From: Paenibacillus sp. V4I3
Lineage (GTDB): Bacteria; Bacillota; Bacilli; Paenibacillales; NBRC-103111
Length of the DNA: 64,000 bases
Assembly (NCBI RefSeq): GCF_030817215.1
Contig: NZ_JAUSZA010000001.1
Location: 2,144,501 to 2,208,500, forward strand
Direction: 5' to 3'
Position 1 is the stretch's first letter. Each line of letters opens with the position of its first letter. This document shows positions 35,098-44,900 of this stretch, piece by piece. The notes beneath the pieces are model-generated. The model did no database searches. It was not told where the DNA came from and was given only the letters and a program-made list of their open reading frames with translations. A program made the translations under genes and the position numbers.

Positions 35098-36111
35098 TTG
35101 AGATATTCGACTTTCGGTAAATCCGGCTACAACGTTTCATCACTTGGATTTGGTGCTATGAATCTTCCAAGTGTACCTCTAGAACAAGCAAGAGAAGCAT
35201 TGAACTACGCCTTGGATCATGGCATTAATTATATTGATACTGCAGCAGCATACCGGAACAGCGAGGAAATTATCGGCGAGTGTATCTCCCATCGCAGACA
35301 GGAGTATTTCTTAGCGACGAAGACAGGGGCACGTGATTACGAAACGGCGAAAGCGGAAATTGAGCGAAGCTTGGTTCGTATGAAAACAGACCATGTAGAT
35401 TTACTGCAAATTCACTACGTGAATTATGTGAGCGAGTTTAAGAAAGCGATGGATATTGGCGGAGCCTATGAAGCTGCTCTTGAGGCTCAGCGGGAAGGAA
35501 AAGTGCGATTTATCGGCATTTCCGGACACCGTCCAGATTTACTTGCGAAATGGATCGCCAAAGGGCAATTTTCGCAGATTTTGTTTCATCTCAATTTGGC
35601 GCAGCCGTTTGCACTTGATGAGCTGATCCCAAAAGCGACAGAGATGGATTTAATGAAAGTGGCGATGAAGCCTTTGTCCGGCGGATTCATTCAACCGGTT
35701 GACCGTGCGATCCGCTATCCTTATAGTCAAGACGTGCATGTTACGATCTCAGGGATGGTGAGTATCAAGGAAGTACAAGAAAACTTGGCTGCGCAGGAGC
35801 AGGAAGTAGGAGCCGAGGAGCGCCAGGAGCTTGAGAAATTGGCTATAGAGCTGGGTCAACATGATTGCAGACGCTGCAATTATTGTTCATGCCCGCTCGA
35901 AATCTCAATTCCGGACGTGATGATTGCGAGTAGATTTAGAGAGAAATTCGGATTGCTGCCGAAGGGCGACGGATTTTTCCAAAGACAAAAGGATAGAATA
36001 GTAGGCTGTGCAGACCATGATCCTTGCAAAGAGAAACCGCTTTGCGAAGAGAAGTGTCCTTACCAGCTGCCCATGCAGTCAGTGGTGCAGAAGGCCGCAT
36101 CTTTTTATTAA
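35098..36111 (+). CDS. Aldo/keto reductase with C-terminal Fe-S cysteine cluster
   Basis: 337 residues from TTG 35098, which has GGAAGGGA nine bases before it; ATG 35062 has no site. The AKR barrel carries the tetrad Asp and Tyr in NYIDTAAAYRNSEEIIG, Lys in FLATKTGARD and His in LLQIHYVNYV. The C-terminal extension holds RRCNYCSCPLEI and then VGCADHDPCKEKPLCEEKCP, a ferredoxin-like cysteine set seen in 4Fe-4S aldo/keto reductases. The reaction is unknown. It lies 153 bases from the Fur boxes on the opposite strand. Confidence 0.85.
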   Translation: MRYSTFGKSGYNVSSLGFGAMNLPSVPLEQAREALNYALDHGINYIDTAAAYRNSEEIIGECISHRRQEYFLATKTGARDYETAKAEIERSLVRMKTDHVDLLQIHYVNYVSEFKKAMDIGGAYEAALEAQREGKVRFIGISGHRPDLLAKWIAKGQFSQILFHLNLAQPFALDELIPKATEMDLMKVAMKPLSGGFIQPVDRAIRYPYSQDVHVTISGMVSIKEVQENLAAQEQEVGAEERQELEKLAIELGQHDCRRCNYCSCPLEISIPDVMIASRFREKFGLLPKGDGFFQRQKDRIVGCADHDPCKEKPLCEEKCPYQLPMQSVVQKAASFY

Positions 36112-36155
36112 TTGGAGTGACAATAGAAACTACTTGAAATTAAGGAGAATTACCC

Positions 36156-37664
36156 ATGTTTGCTAAAATTACGGATGTAACGACGGGCGTTTTTACGTCA
36201 TTGATGGATAATGAAACGGGGGCAGACGCAATCCTCGTCTGCCTAAGTGAAGCTGAGCTGCGCCAGGACAATGTCCTGGGACTACCGCAGCTTGATCAGG
36301 CCCTTGAGCGCATGTGCGCAAAGGGTCTATTCACTGGCGCCTCAGGCGAGCTCGAGGCGCTGCCGACCCACGGGCTGCTGCCGTACGCGTACGTGTTCGT
36401 TGCGGGGCTCGGCCCCGCAGCGTCACGCGATACGCTGCGCGCAGCCGCGGTGTTTGCAGCGCGTAAGGCACTCGCGTTGCAGTTCGAACGCTTGGCGCTG
36501 AAGCTGCCAAGCGGGTTCGACAGCCGGTCAGCCGCCTCGGCGCTGACCGAAGGGCTGCTCCTCGGTACGTACCGCATCGCGGCGTACCGCAAGACCGAGC
36601 ATGCGCGCGCGGAGCTGCGCCAGGCGGTACTGCTCACAGAAGCTGCTGCGGATGCAGCGCTTCTGGAAGGGGCGATCGCAGCCGCTGAGGCGGTTGCGGA
36701 GGGCACGAACTATGCCCGGGATCTCACGAACCTCCCGGGCAATAAGCTCATTCCGGCTTCCATCGCAGAGGAAGCCGTTCGGCTCGCCCAGCACTACGGC
36801 TTCGCCTGCGAAGTGCTGGACGAGCACGAGATTGCCGCCCGCGGGATGGGCGGGCTTACCGCGGTTGGCGCAGGCAGCGTCAACCCGCCGCGCATGATCA
36901 CCCTACAGTATAAGGGTGATCCAGATTCCGCCGACGTGCTGGGCCTCGTCGGCAAGGGCGTGACCTTCGATACCGGCGGGATCTCGATGAAGAAGCCCGA
37001 CGGCATGGAAGAAATGATCAGCGATATGGGCGGAGCCGCTACACTGCTCGGTGCCCTGCACGTCGTCGGTCAACTGAAGCCGAAGGTGAATCTGGTCGTG
37101 GTTATCCCTGCGGCGGAGAACATGACGTCTGGCTCTGCGTATCGCCCTGGAGATATCGTGACGATGCTAAGCGGACATTCCGTGGAAGTATTAAATACAG
37201 ATGCGGAAGGCCGCATTATATTGGCCGATGGCTTGACCTACGCCAAGCAGCTGGGAGCGAATCGCCTGATTGATGTTGCAACATTAACAGGGGCCATCTT
37301 AATCTGCTTCGCCGATGTCGCGACTGGCGCTGTGACGAACGATGACGAGTTTCTGAAACCGCTGCTCCAAGCAGCTTCGGCGGCTGGAGAAAAAGTATGG
37401 CAGCTGCCAAACTATCCGGAATATCGTGCCATGCTGAAGAGTGATGTCGCCGATGTTAAGAATGCGACTTCATCCGATCGCTGGGCAGGAGCCATTACAG
37501 CAGGTCTGTTCATCGGCTACTTCGCCGAAGAAACGCCTTGGATCCATCTGGATACAGGCGGCACAGCTTGGCTATGGTCGGCCAAAGGCATCGAACCTAA
37601 GGGTGCAACAGGTGTCATGGTTCGTACTTTAGCGGCTTATTTGTGTGAGGACGAACTTAACTAG
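36156..37664 (+). CDS. pepA: Leucyl aminopeptidase (M17)
   Basis: 502 residues. Cytoplasmic hexameric dizinc aminopeptidase. The active site is intact: GLVGKGVTFDTGGISMKKPD (metal Lys and Asp), SDMGGAATLLGAL, and the family hallmark NTDAEGRIILADGL. Start has AAGGAG upstream. The N-terminal half (about 36,330-36,980) is strikingly GC- and Ala-rich compared with the catalytic half and with the flanks. Confidence 0.93.
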   Translation: MFAKITDVTTGVFTSLMDNETGADAILVCLSEAELRQDNVLGLPQLDQALERMCAKGLFTGASGELEALPTHGLLPYAYVFVAGLGPAASRDTLRAAAVFAARKALALQFERLALKLPSGFDSRSAASALTEGLLLGTYRIAAYRKTEHARAELRQAVLLTEAAADAALLEGAIAAAEAVAEGTNYARDLTNLPGNKLIPASIAEEAVRLAQHYGFACEVLDEHEIAARGMGGLTAVGAGSVNPPRMITLQYKGDPDSADVLGLVGKGVTFDTGGISMKKPDGMEEMISDMGGAATLLGALHVVGQLKPKVNLVVVIPAAENMTSGSAYRPGDIVTMLSGHSVEVLNTDAEGRIILADGLTYAKQLGANRLIDVATLTGAILICFADVATGAVTNDDEFLKPLLQAASAAGEKVWQLPNYPEYRAMLKSDVADVKNATSSDRWAGAITAGLFIGYFAEETPWIHLDTGGTAWLWSAKGIEPKGATGVMVRTLAAYLCEDELN

Positions 37665-37756
37665 TTTTTATGGCCGTGATGAGCAGGATCAGATTAGGAT
37701 GCTTCTGAGGCGGTTTTTGAAAAACGCTACTAATTGCTCCCACGCCATATGAAATA

Positions 37757-37949
37757 AATAGCAGCCTTTAGGAGCTCTTATTTGACCCAAAAAAGCTTGT
37801 ATGCAGCAAATAGAAGACCCTAAAGGCTCCTATATACTGGAGAATTGTAGAATTCGGCATCATACGGGGGAAATAGAAGTCTCAAAAGCCTCTTATTTGG
37901 CGATTTTTACGCGATTTTCTCTCAATAACAGCCTCTGGAGACTCCTAAT
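37757..37949. repeat. Four degenerate AATAGAAG...CTCTTATT palindromic repeats
   Basis: Units begin near 37757, 37809, 37871 and 37924. Each starts AATA(G/A)(A/C)AG, has a middle CCTTTAGGAGC-type segment, and ends CTCTTATTT/CTCCTATAT. The 37665-38113 gap holds these units and a terminator only. Confidence 0.6.
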
Positions 37950-38018
37950 GGGAAGCATCACTTGCACAAGCTCCCCAACCATGAGCTTAACCTTTGGGTT
38001 TATCCAACATCACCACAA

Positions 38019-38108
38019 AAAAATCACCCGTCATCAAGCTATTGTCATTCTACCATGAAGTATAATGGTTGAATGGCGTAATAGCTCAAGGCAGGGTGAT
38101 TTTTTTAA
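38019..38108. terminator. Long bidirectional terminator
   Basis: AAAAAAATCACCC (38020-38032) with GGGTGATTTTTTT (about 38095-38107) and an inner AGCTATT/AATAGCT pairing. It serves the leftward gene that ends at 38114. Confidence 0.75.
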
Positions 38109-38113
38109 TCTTC

Positions 38114-38671
38114 CTAGGCGCCAATACTTTGTCCAGCTGCAGCTGGCTGATTAACAGGCCTTTGAAGCAATTCATTCACGTCGGACATCCGAATGACCAG
38201 ACGATTGATTTCATTGGTCGTATAAGAGAGATGCTCGGTGCGCTGTTCAAGCTGTGTTAAGGAAATGCCGATCCAATTTTTCTTGCGTCGATGTAGGAAT
38301 AGATCATATTTTAACACCGTCATGGTGGCGGCGAGAGGATCTGGCTTGATATAGACATCTTTCATGATATCTTCCATGTTGAAAAAGAGCTTCCCGCGCT
38401 TCCATCTTACATACCCTGGTTCAAACAAGATAACAAGAAAATCAGAATCAGCCTTGTCCTTGTTCTCCATTGTAATCAATCTTACAGCACCTTTAGCTTG
38501 ATTCGGCTTAATGAACTGATTTGATCGAATATCGGGAAGAAAAGGAACGATGAGAAGCGGACATACGCTGGCGATATACAAATAAATGGTTGACTGAAAC
38601 ATGAGAGAGAGTACAATGAAAGTCAAAAAGAGTAATAAGCTTGTGATAAGACCAAAATGGTTTGGTTTCAT
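38114..38671 (-). CDS. Membrane-anchored protein of unknown function
   Basis: 185 residues. Two adjacent hydrophobic helices at the N-terminus (ITSLLLFLTFIVLSLMF and TIYLYIASVCPLLIVPFL), then a soluble beta-rich domain (FLVILFEPGYVRWKRGKLFF, then VLKYDLFLHRRKKNWIGISL) and a short Pro/Ala tail. The two-helix plus beta layout recalls YcxB/bacterial PH-type proteins but no motif is decisive. Confidence 0.6.
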   Translation of the reverse strand: MKPNHFGLITSLLLFLTFIVLSLMFQSTIYLYIASVCPLLIVPFLPDIRSNQFIKPNQAKGAVRLITMENKDKADSDFLVILFEPGYVRWKRGKLFFNMEDIMKDVYIKPDPLAATMTVLKYDLFLHRRKKNWIGISLTQLEQRTEHLSYTTNEINRLVIRMSDVNELLQRPVNQPAAAGQSIGA

Positions 38672-38796
38672 AATATTTGGGTGATCCCGCCTGACATGAT
38701 AGATTAGGTAGTCAGTCCTATTTTACCATAAGCGCCCTATAGTTTGTAAACTTTAAGATCAGTCATCCATCATAAGAATTACATCAGGAGGCGAGT

Positions 38797-40077
38797 ATGG
38801 CAATGAAGATTGCGGATTATTTACGAAAACCTAGAAAAAAAGCATCCTCCTACCGAAAAAGTCTGCTCATCGCAACGTTGGAGGGGTTTCCGGCCGTTAT
38901 AATATTTCAGCTCCTTGGCGGTCCGTTTCTAACGGGTTATTTGCTTTATTTAGGAGCAACTTCAACCGAAATTGGTTTGGTGTTGGCCATTACAACTGTC
39001 GTCAATATCATTCAAATTGGGATGGCTGTGGTCATGCAAAAATTCAGAAACCGCAAACGGATGCTGCTTATATTTGCTTCCTCACACCGATTGCTTTGGA
39101 CCTCAGTGGGCTTGATTCCTTTTTTATTTCCCAAAGATCTGTGGGTTGTCATGTATATTGTGCTTTATACGGCTGCTCATTTGGGAAATGCCGCGGGTGG
39201 AATCGTTTGGACCTCACTGATTAGTGATGCGGTGCCGGGTCCGGTTCGAGGACGATATTTTGGACTTCGCAACACGATATTAGGCGGGGTAAGTTCTCTA
39301 GCTCTTTTCATTGGCGGACAAATTTTGGATCGTTATCCAGGCGGGCAAGGATTTAACTATTTATTTATCATATGCAGCGTTTGTGTGGTCTTAAATATAC
39401 TGGCCTTCGGTTTATATCCGAATCCACCCTTCGAGCCATCTACGGAAACGAATCCGGTAGGGATGATTGGGAAGCCGTTGAAGGATCGTGCTTTTCTTAA
39501 AGCGATTCTCTTTTTGGCTGTGTTTTTATTCGTGCAAGGGGTAACCGTGCCGCTTTTCTCTTATGTCATGCTCAAGCTGATGAAAATTAATTATGAAACA
39601 GTCTCGTTAATTACGGTCGTTCATACCATGGTCATGATGGCCAGTTACTATGTATGGGGCAATCTGAATGTGCGTTATACGGCTCAAACCTTGCTGCTAT
39701 GGTCCTTACCGATCATTGCGCTTGCTTGTTTATTATGGGGAGCAATTGCTTTCATTCCAGCCATTGTTGTTCTGTATGCCGTTCATATCGTTCTTGGCAT
39801 TGGGCTTGGTGGGTTTAATCAAATGGTGTTCACGTTTACGATTGGCGACACACCGAAGAGCGAACGTCCGATGTATATTGCCACATATTCGGCTTTCACC
39901 GGCTTTGCCGCTTTCTTGGGACCTATTTTTGGCGGAAAAGTATATGCCCTGATTACGGATGCCCCGATGTGGGTGCAAATATATGGTGTTTCTACGGTGG
40001 TTGGTGCTGTTTTACTTGTACTTGGACTGTTGGTTGGACGTATGGTGCTGGGAAAACAAATGAGGAGTGAAGCCTAG
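38797..40077 (+). CDS. Major facilitator superfamily transporter
   Basis: 426 residues with about 12 membrane helices. Visible MFS features: the loop FRNRKRMLLIF after helix 2, IVWTSLISDAVPGPVRGRYF between helices 4 and 5, and a large central loop after FGLYPNPPFEPS. Start ATG 38797 has AGGAGG five bases upstream. The next gene overlaps its stop codon by one base, so transporter and oxidoreductase form an operon. Substrate perhaps a sugar or polyol, inferred from that partner. Confidence 0.85.
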   Translation: MAMKIADYLRKPRKKASSYRKSLLIATLEGFPAVIIFQLLGGPFLTGYLLYLGATSTEIGLVLAITTVVNIIQIGMAVVMQKFRNRKRMLLIFASSHRLLWTSVGLIPFLFPKDLWVVMYIVLYTAAHLGNAAGGIVWTSLISDAVPGPVRGRYFGLRNTILGGVSSLALFIGGQILDRYPGGQGFNYLFIICSVCVVLNILAFGLYPNPPFEPSTETNPVGMIGKPLKDRAFLKAILFLAVFLFVQGVTVPLFSYVMLKLMKINYETVSLITVVHTMVMMASYYVWGNLNVRYTAQTLLLWSLPIIALACLLWGAIAFIPAIVVLYAVHIVLGIGLGGFNQMVFTFTIGDTPKSERPMYIATYSAFTGFAAFLGPIFGGKVYALITDAPMWVQIYGVSTVVGAVLLVLGLLVGRMVLGKQMRSEA

Positions 40078-41000
40078 TGACGAAGAAAAGAATTGGATTA
40101 ATTGGTCTAGGTGATATCGCACAAAAAGTGTATCTGCCTCTTTTATCGGTAAACGAACAAGTGGATATCGTAGGCATCATGAGCTCCACTCCGGCGACGG
40201 TAGAACGGATGAAGGCAAAGTATCGCATTCCTTATGGGACAACGAACTTAGATGAGCTTCTTGCACAAGGGCTGGATGCTGTTTTCGTACATAGTCCGAC
40301 ATCAACCCATTACGATTTGGCTATGAAAAGTATAGAGCAAGGTGTGGCTGTTTATGTAGATAAACCGTTGTCCTACGATTGGGCACAGTCCGCCGAGATG
40401 GCTTCTTATGCGGAGCGAAAAGGCGTTTTGCTGGCAGCGGGGTTTAACCGCAGGTTTGCTCCTCTTTATATGGAGGCTAAGCAATGGCTGCAGGAGGCAG
40501 GCGGCTTCGATTGGTGTTCAGCCGTTAAGCACCGCATCAAACAGCAAGGACATAGCGCCAAAGAGACGTTGTATGATGACCTGATTCACATGCTGGACCT
40601 TTTGCTGTGGCTTGGAGAGAGCCCGTATGAAGTGAGTACATACAACCAACAAGTCGATGAAGAAGGCAAACTGCTCCATGCTTCAGGGACGTTGACATTC
40701 GGTTCTTCTCTAGGCAATTACAGTATGGTTAGACTTGCAGGTGTTGATTTAGAAAAAGTTGAGCTGCACGGCAGCGGCCGATCGGTAGAAGTAACGAACC
40801 TAGAGTCAGCCGTTTTTTATGAAAAAGGCGCCGCCCCACGCGTTCGCTCTTTTGGGAGCTGGGACACGGTGCTTGAAAGAAGGGGCTTTGCTGGTGTTGT
40901 TCAGCATTTCCTGGACAGTTTGGACAATCCGAATGCATGCAGCATCCGTGGAGATCTTGTTCTAGAGTCACATCAATTAGTGGAACGCTTGTCCGAGTAA
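40077..41000 (+). CDS. Gfo/Idh/MocA family oxidoreductase
   Basis: 307 residues, GTG start overlapping the transporter stop (TAGTG). N-terminal Rossmann fold IGLIGLGDIAQKVYLPLL and the KP motif YVDKPLSYDWAQS, then a C-terminal alpha/beta domain with DDLIHMLDLLLW. Members are NAD(P)-dependent sugar or inositol dehydrogenases; the exact substrate cannot be named. Confidence 0.85.
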   Translation: MTKKRIGLIGLGDIAQKVYLPLLSVNEQVDIVGIMSSTPATVERMKAKYRIPYGTTNLDELLAQGLDAVFVHSPTSTHYDLAMKSIEQGVAVYVDKPLSYDWAQSAEMASYAERKGVLLAAGFNRRFAPLYMEAKQWLQEAGGFDWCSAVKHRIKQQGHSAKETLYDDLIHMLDLLLWLGESPYEVSTYNQQVDEEGKLLHASGTLTFGSSLGNYSMVRLAGVDLEKVELHGSGRSVEVTNLESAVFYEKGAAPRVRSFGSWDTVLERRGFAGVVQHFLDSLDNPNACSIRGDLVLESHQLVERLSE

Positions 41001-41164
41001 ACAGGGTGCCAAACGAAGATTCAAGACATAAATTCGTTTAAAAAGATGTGGCGGAACGTCGATTCGTTATTTTATAATAAAGTATAAAATTCAGAGGGCA
41101 GGGTCCCGTTCTAAGTTCTAAGTGTGGCGGTTAGCTTGGAGGCTAAGCGCCCACCACTGATTTT

Positions 41165-41541
41165 GCGCACAAAAATTGTGCGCAAAGGCGGCAGATTCGT
41201 CGCCACCGGACGCTAGCGCATAAAAATTGTGCGCAAAGGCGGCAGATTCGTCGCCACCGGACGCTAGCGCACAAAAATTGTGCGCAAAGGCGGCAGATTC
41301 GTCGCCACCGGACGCTAGCGCACAAAAATTGTGCGCAAGGGCGGCATATCTGTCGCCACCGGACGCTAGCGCACAAAAATTGTGCGCAAGGGCGGCAGAT
41401 TCGTCGCCACCGGACGCTAGCGCACAAAAATTGTGCGCAAAGGCGGCAGATTCGTCGCCACCGGACGCTAGCGCACAAAAATTGTGCGCAAAGGCGGCAG
41501 ATTCGTCGCCACCGGACGCTAGCGCACAAAGATTGTGCGCA
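41165..41541. repeat. 51-bp tandem repeat, seven full units plus a final palindrome
   Basis: GCGCACAAAAATTGTGCGC recurs at 41165, 41216, 41267, 41318, 41369, 41420, 41471 and 41522, exactly every 51 bases. Each unit adds GGCGGCAGATTCGTCGCC (a second short palindrome) and ACCGGACGCTA. Variants: CAT for CAC in unit 2, AAGGGCGG for AAAGGCGG in units 4 and 5, GATATC-like change in unit 4. 51 is a multiple of three, so both strands stay open without encoding a plausible protein. Confidence 0.95.
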
Positions 41542-41623
41542 AGGAGCGCTCAAGGTAGTCCTTCTTTCAAAAAGTTTTGCTTAACTTGAAGTAAATTATC
41601 CATTATCAGGTTGTGAAGCACAC

Positions 41624-41665
41624 GCCGCTTGTCCGAAAGTTCATTTCTGGAGCAAGCGGCTATTT
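41624..41665. terminator. Hairpin GCCGCTTG/CAAGCGGC
   Basis: GCCGCTTG (41624-41631) with CAAGCGGC (41653-41660), followed by TATTTTA. Confidence 0.45.
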
Positions 41666-41696
41666 TAGGAAATCTACGCCAGAAATCAAATTTGGG

Positions 41697-41767
41697 GAAC
41701 ATGAGTGCGTTATTTCGGCAAAATGAACGATCCAGAGGCAAAAACAGTGAAATAACGCGTCTTGTTC
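41697..41767. repeat. Imperfect ~20-bp inverted repeat (MITE/REP-like)
   Basis: GGAACATGAGTGCGTTATTTC and GAAATAACGCGTCTTGTTCC are inverted copies with a roughly 30-base spacer. The 41001-41914 gap has no gene; it holds the 51-bp array, this inverted repeat and hairpins. Confidence 0.55.
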
Positions 41768-41860
41768 CTCTTCCGCATGATTTCGGGGTTTTTCGTCCAA
41801 ATAGGACATCGACGTTCCCCTAGGAAAATTTTGGTGCGCTAGCATGGTACAGAAAAGGGT

Positions 41861-41909
41861 AAAGGGGCATCTCATCCAAAAGTGACTTTGGATGAGATAC
41901 CCCTTTTTT
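41861..41909. terminator. Terminator at the 3' end of the secreted glycosidase gene
   Basis: AAAGGGGCATCTCATCCAAA pairs with TTTGGATGAGATACCCCTTT, one mismatch. Confidence 0.85.
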
Positions 41910-41914
41910 ACTAT

Positions 41915-44900
41915 TTACTTCCCTAATTTTTGCTGCAGATATAAAATGGCATCCCGAAGCAGCTTGGCGGTATTACTATCCGTATACTTGCCATCTTTGA
42001 TGACAGCATCAAAGATAGTCGGATCTTTAAGCTGACTTTGGTTTAGCAGTTTCTGAAGCTGAGTAACTTTGTTCTGAAAGCTGTTATAAGTGCTTTGATT
42101 TGGGAAATATCCTAAATTCCATAATAAACGGAGCAGATCGTCCAAATGATCGAGATCCATGATCACCTTCAATACAAAGGTACGTACGATCGTATTGCCC
42201 GCAGTATCGGTTGCCGTTACTTCAATCGTATGCTGACCTAACCACAAGCTAAGCGGTTGGAGGTTAATGTTAGGGCTAACAACGACACCGTCCAGTTTGA
42301 CAAGAGATGAGGCCACTCCACTTAAAGCATCTGTGATACCAACATTCAGTACAATCGGATCCGTCCAAAATACAGTTAAAGGACCGGCAATGTTGATTTC
42401 AGGAGCTTGCGGATCGTAGCATACCTCCGCAGAATGACTAACTTCCTGATTGCCTGCCGCATCAACACTGTAATAGTGTATCGTGTTCACACCGTAGGTG
42501 CTTACCGTAACCGAGGTTCCGGCAGTGGCTGTTCCCCCATTTAGCATGTAAAAGGTCTGTTGTACACCGCTCAAAGTATCGTATGCCGCTAATGTGACAG
42601 TTTGCGGTGTTCGCTGCCACCCCTCTAATGATGTGTGCGTGGTGGAAGGAGCCGTTTTATCGATGCCAATAATCAAATCTTTGGGCACTTCTTCGTTATT
42701 CGCCACATCAATCGAGCGGTATTGGATTTGATGCACCCCTTCATCGGTGAAGGTGACCGGCTGAGCTGTGACAAGATGCCATGTTCCACCTTGAATTCGG
42801 TACTCCGTTTGTTTGATTCCAACGCCAACAGTCGGATGCACGGCTGTAAACGTAACATGCACATCTTGTTTGTTGAATGTGTCTGCCCCAGTTGCCCCAT
42901 CCGCTGTCGCTGTTGTCACAGGAGGGGTGACATCTCGCTTCTTCACCTGGAAAGTCATCTCCTTGGTGTTGTTCGTGCGATCCATCTCAGTGAATCGTCC
43001 GATATCATTGATATTGACGCTTAACTGGTAGGTGGCTTCTCCATTAGGCACTTCCCAATATCCATTTTCACCGCCTGCGTTCGTATAAAGTGTTGCACTG
43101 CCGCCTACCGGGATGGATTGATTATACGTATCCGTATAGCCAAACGAGCCGCCGTTCAATCCAAACACGGCACCAGTTATTTTGCCTGCTGGGGTTGGGA
43201 GAATACCGACATTTTTCACCGTGACATAGAAACGAATTCCCGTTTGCCCGGCATACGGATCTGCTGGATCCGTTCCAAGATCTGTTACGATAAGATCGGG
43301 GCCTGGCGTTAAGGGTTGGCGTTCCAAACTCAAAAACTCAAATGATTGATGGATGATCCGGCCGTTTTTAGCGACAACTTTGATGATATGGTTTTCCATA
43401 GGGAGACCGGTCTTTTCGAAAACAACCTTCTTCGCGCCTTGTGTGTTAGCTGTTTTCAAATCCACAGTTGCTTGCAGGACATCATCGATATAAACATCTG
43501 CCTCGCCTAAAGTAGACTCAATATCGGAATACCAACGGATACCCGTACCCTTAAAGCCCATAGCTGTGTAATCGCCAGGCGATGTCGTTTCATGGAAATT
43601 TGCTCCATTGGCGCCGAGAGCGAAGGTAGGGGCGGAATAATACATATTCGTACTGGAATGAATGACATTCGTCCAAAGTGCTTGCGGTGTTTCATCCAAG
43701 ATGCCTTCTTTCAGCTCGAACCAATCGAAGAAGGCGAACACATTATCGCTGCTCTTGACGATGGACAGGACAAGGTTGCTTATGTCCGCAGGCATCATGA
43801 CGTTATATTCGACTGTTGTATAGACGTTTGGCTCCGTTCCAGGCAGATCAAGGGCCCGTATCAGCTGATTATCGATAACGAGGTTCACCTTTTTGTTCGC
43901 GGCTGAACTATATTTAAGCTTAAGAATATAATTGGTATTTGCTTTTACAGGTGCCTTGAGCATATTCATCCGCCCTTGTGTAAAGTACATGCCGACGAAT
44001 GTGCCATGATGGGTCACTCCTTCCAGTTCCGTTTGCTCTGCTTCAACATGCAAAGCTCCCGTAGACGTAGTGGTAAAAGGAGATACCGGTAATGATAAGG
44101 AAGAAATGGCTAAAGGGTCGCTCGGTACGGATTCGTTGCCCGAATCATCATAAGCGATCAGTGTATACAAGTGTGCGCTTTCCGGTCTAACATCTTGGTG
44201 TGAATAACGAGTTACGGCTTTCGGCAGCTTAGCGAGCAGTACGCCGTTATCATAGAGCTTATATCCGGCTACTTCGGCATTATCCGTAGAAGGCTGCCAA
44301 GTCAGCTTGATTTGTTTGTATGAAACGGCCCGTGCTTGCAGCGTAGGCTTGCTTGGTGCTGAATGTTCTAACGTGGTCAAAATGTATTGGACGGCTTCGC
44401 CCGGTTGAAGTGTCTCTGATAACTGCGCGCCCGAAGCAGCGTCAATGGTCGTAAAACTGCGTGCAGCCGCATACGTGCTGCCTGCGCCAAAGCGTTCTGC
44501 CGCATACTGGGCGTTATTAGGCAGCGTGACGTGGACGTTCATCGTGACCGGTGTCGTTTCAAAATTAACAAAATTGAGCAGAATTTTATTGGATTTTGCT
44601 CCGCTACTGCTCACACCAAGGCTTGACGTATCCACCGCGCGGAAATAAGCTTTTTTCCCGGCAAGCTCATTCTGATTTGTAAACACATAAGGGAGCGGTT
44701 TGCCATGCGTACTGTAGGCTAACGCTAAACGGCGGAAAACCTTCAAACGCGTTTCATCGGGATCGCTCGTGTTGATCCACGCTTCGGCATCGTCAGCGGA
44801 TTTCATCTCGATGTCTTCTTTGAGCAAACTGTACTCTCGGAAGTAAGCCGCATGCTGCATGATGTAATCGAGATAGCCGATGGTACTGCGCGTTTCCCTA

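Noticed and set aside
41165..41541. CRISPR array
   Set aside because: Units are contiguous tandem copies with no variable spacers, and no cas gene is near.
41143..41589. Cys/Arg-rich 136- and 120-residue open frames on both strands
   Set aside because: They are produced by the 51-bp tandem repeat, whose length is a multiple of three. There is no ribosome site and the peptide is a pure repeat.
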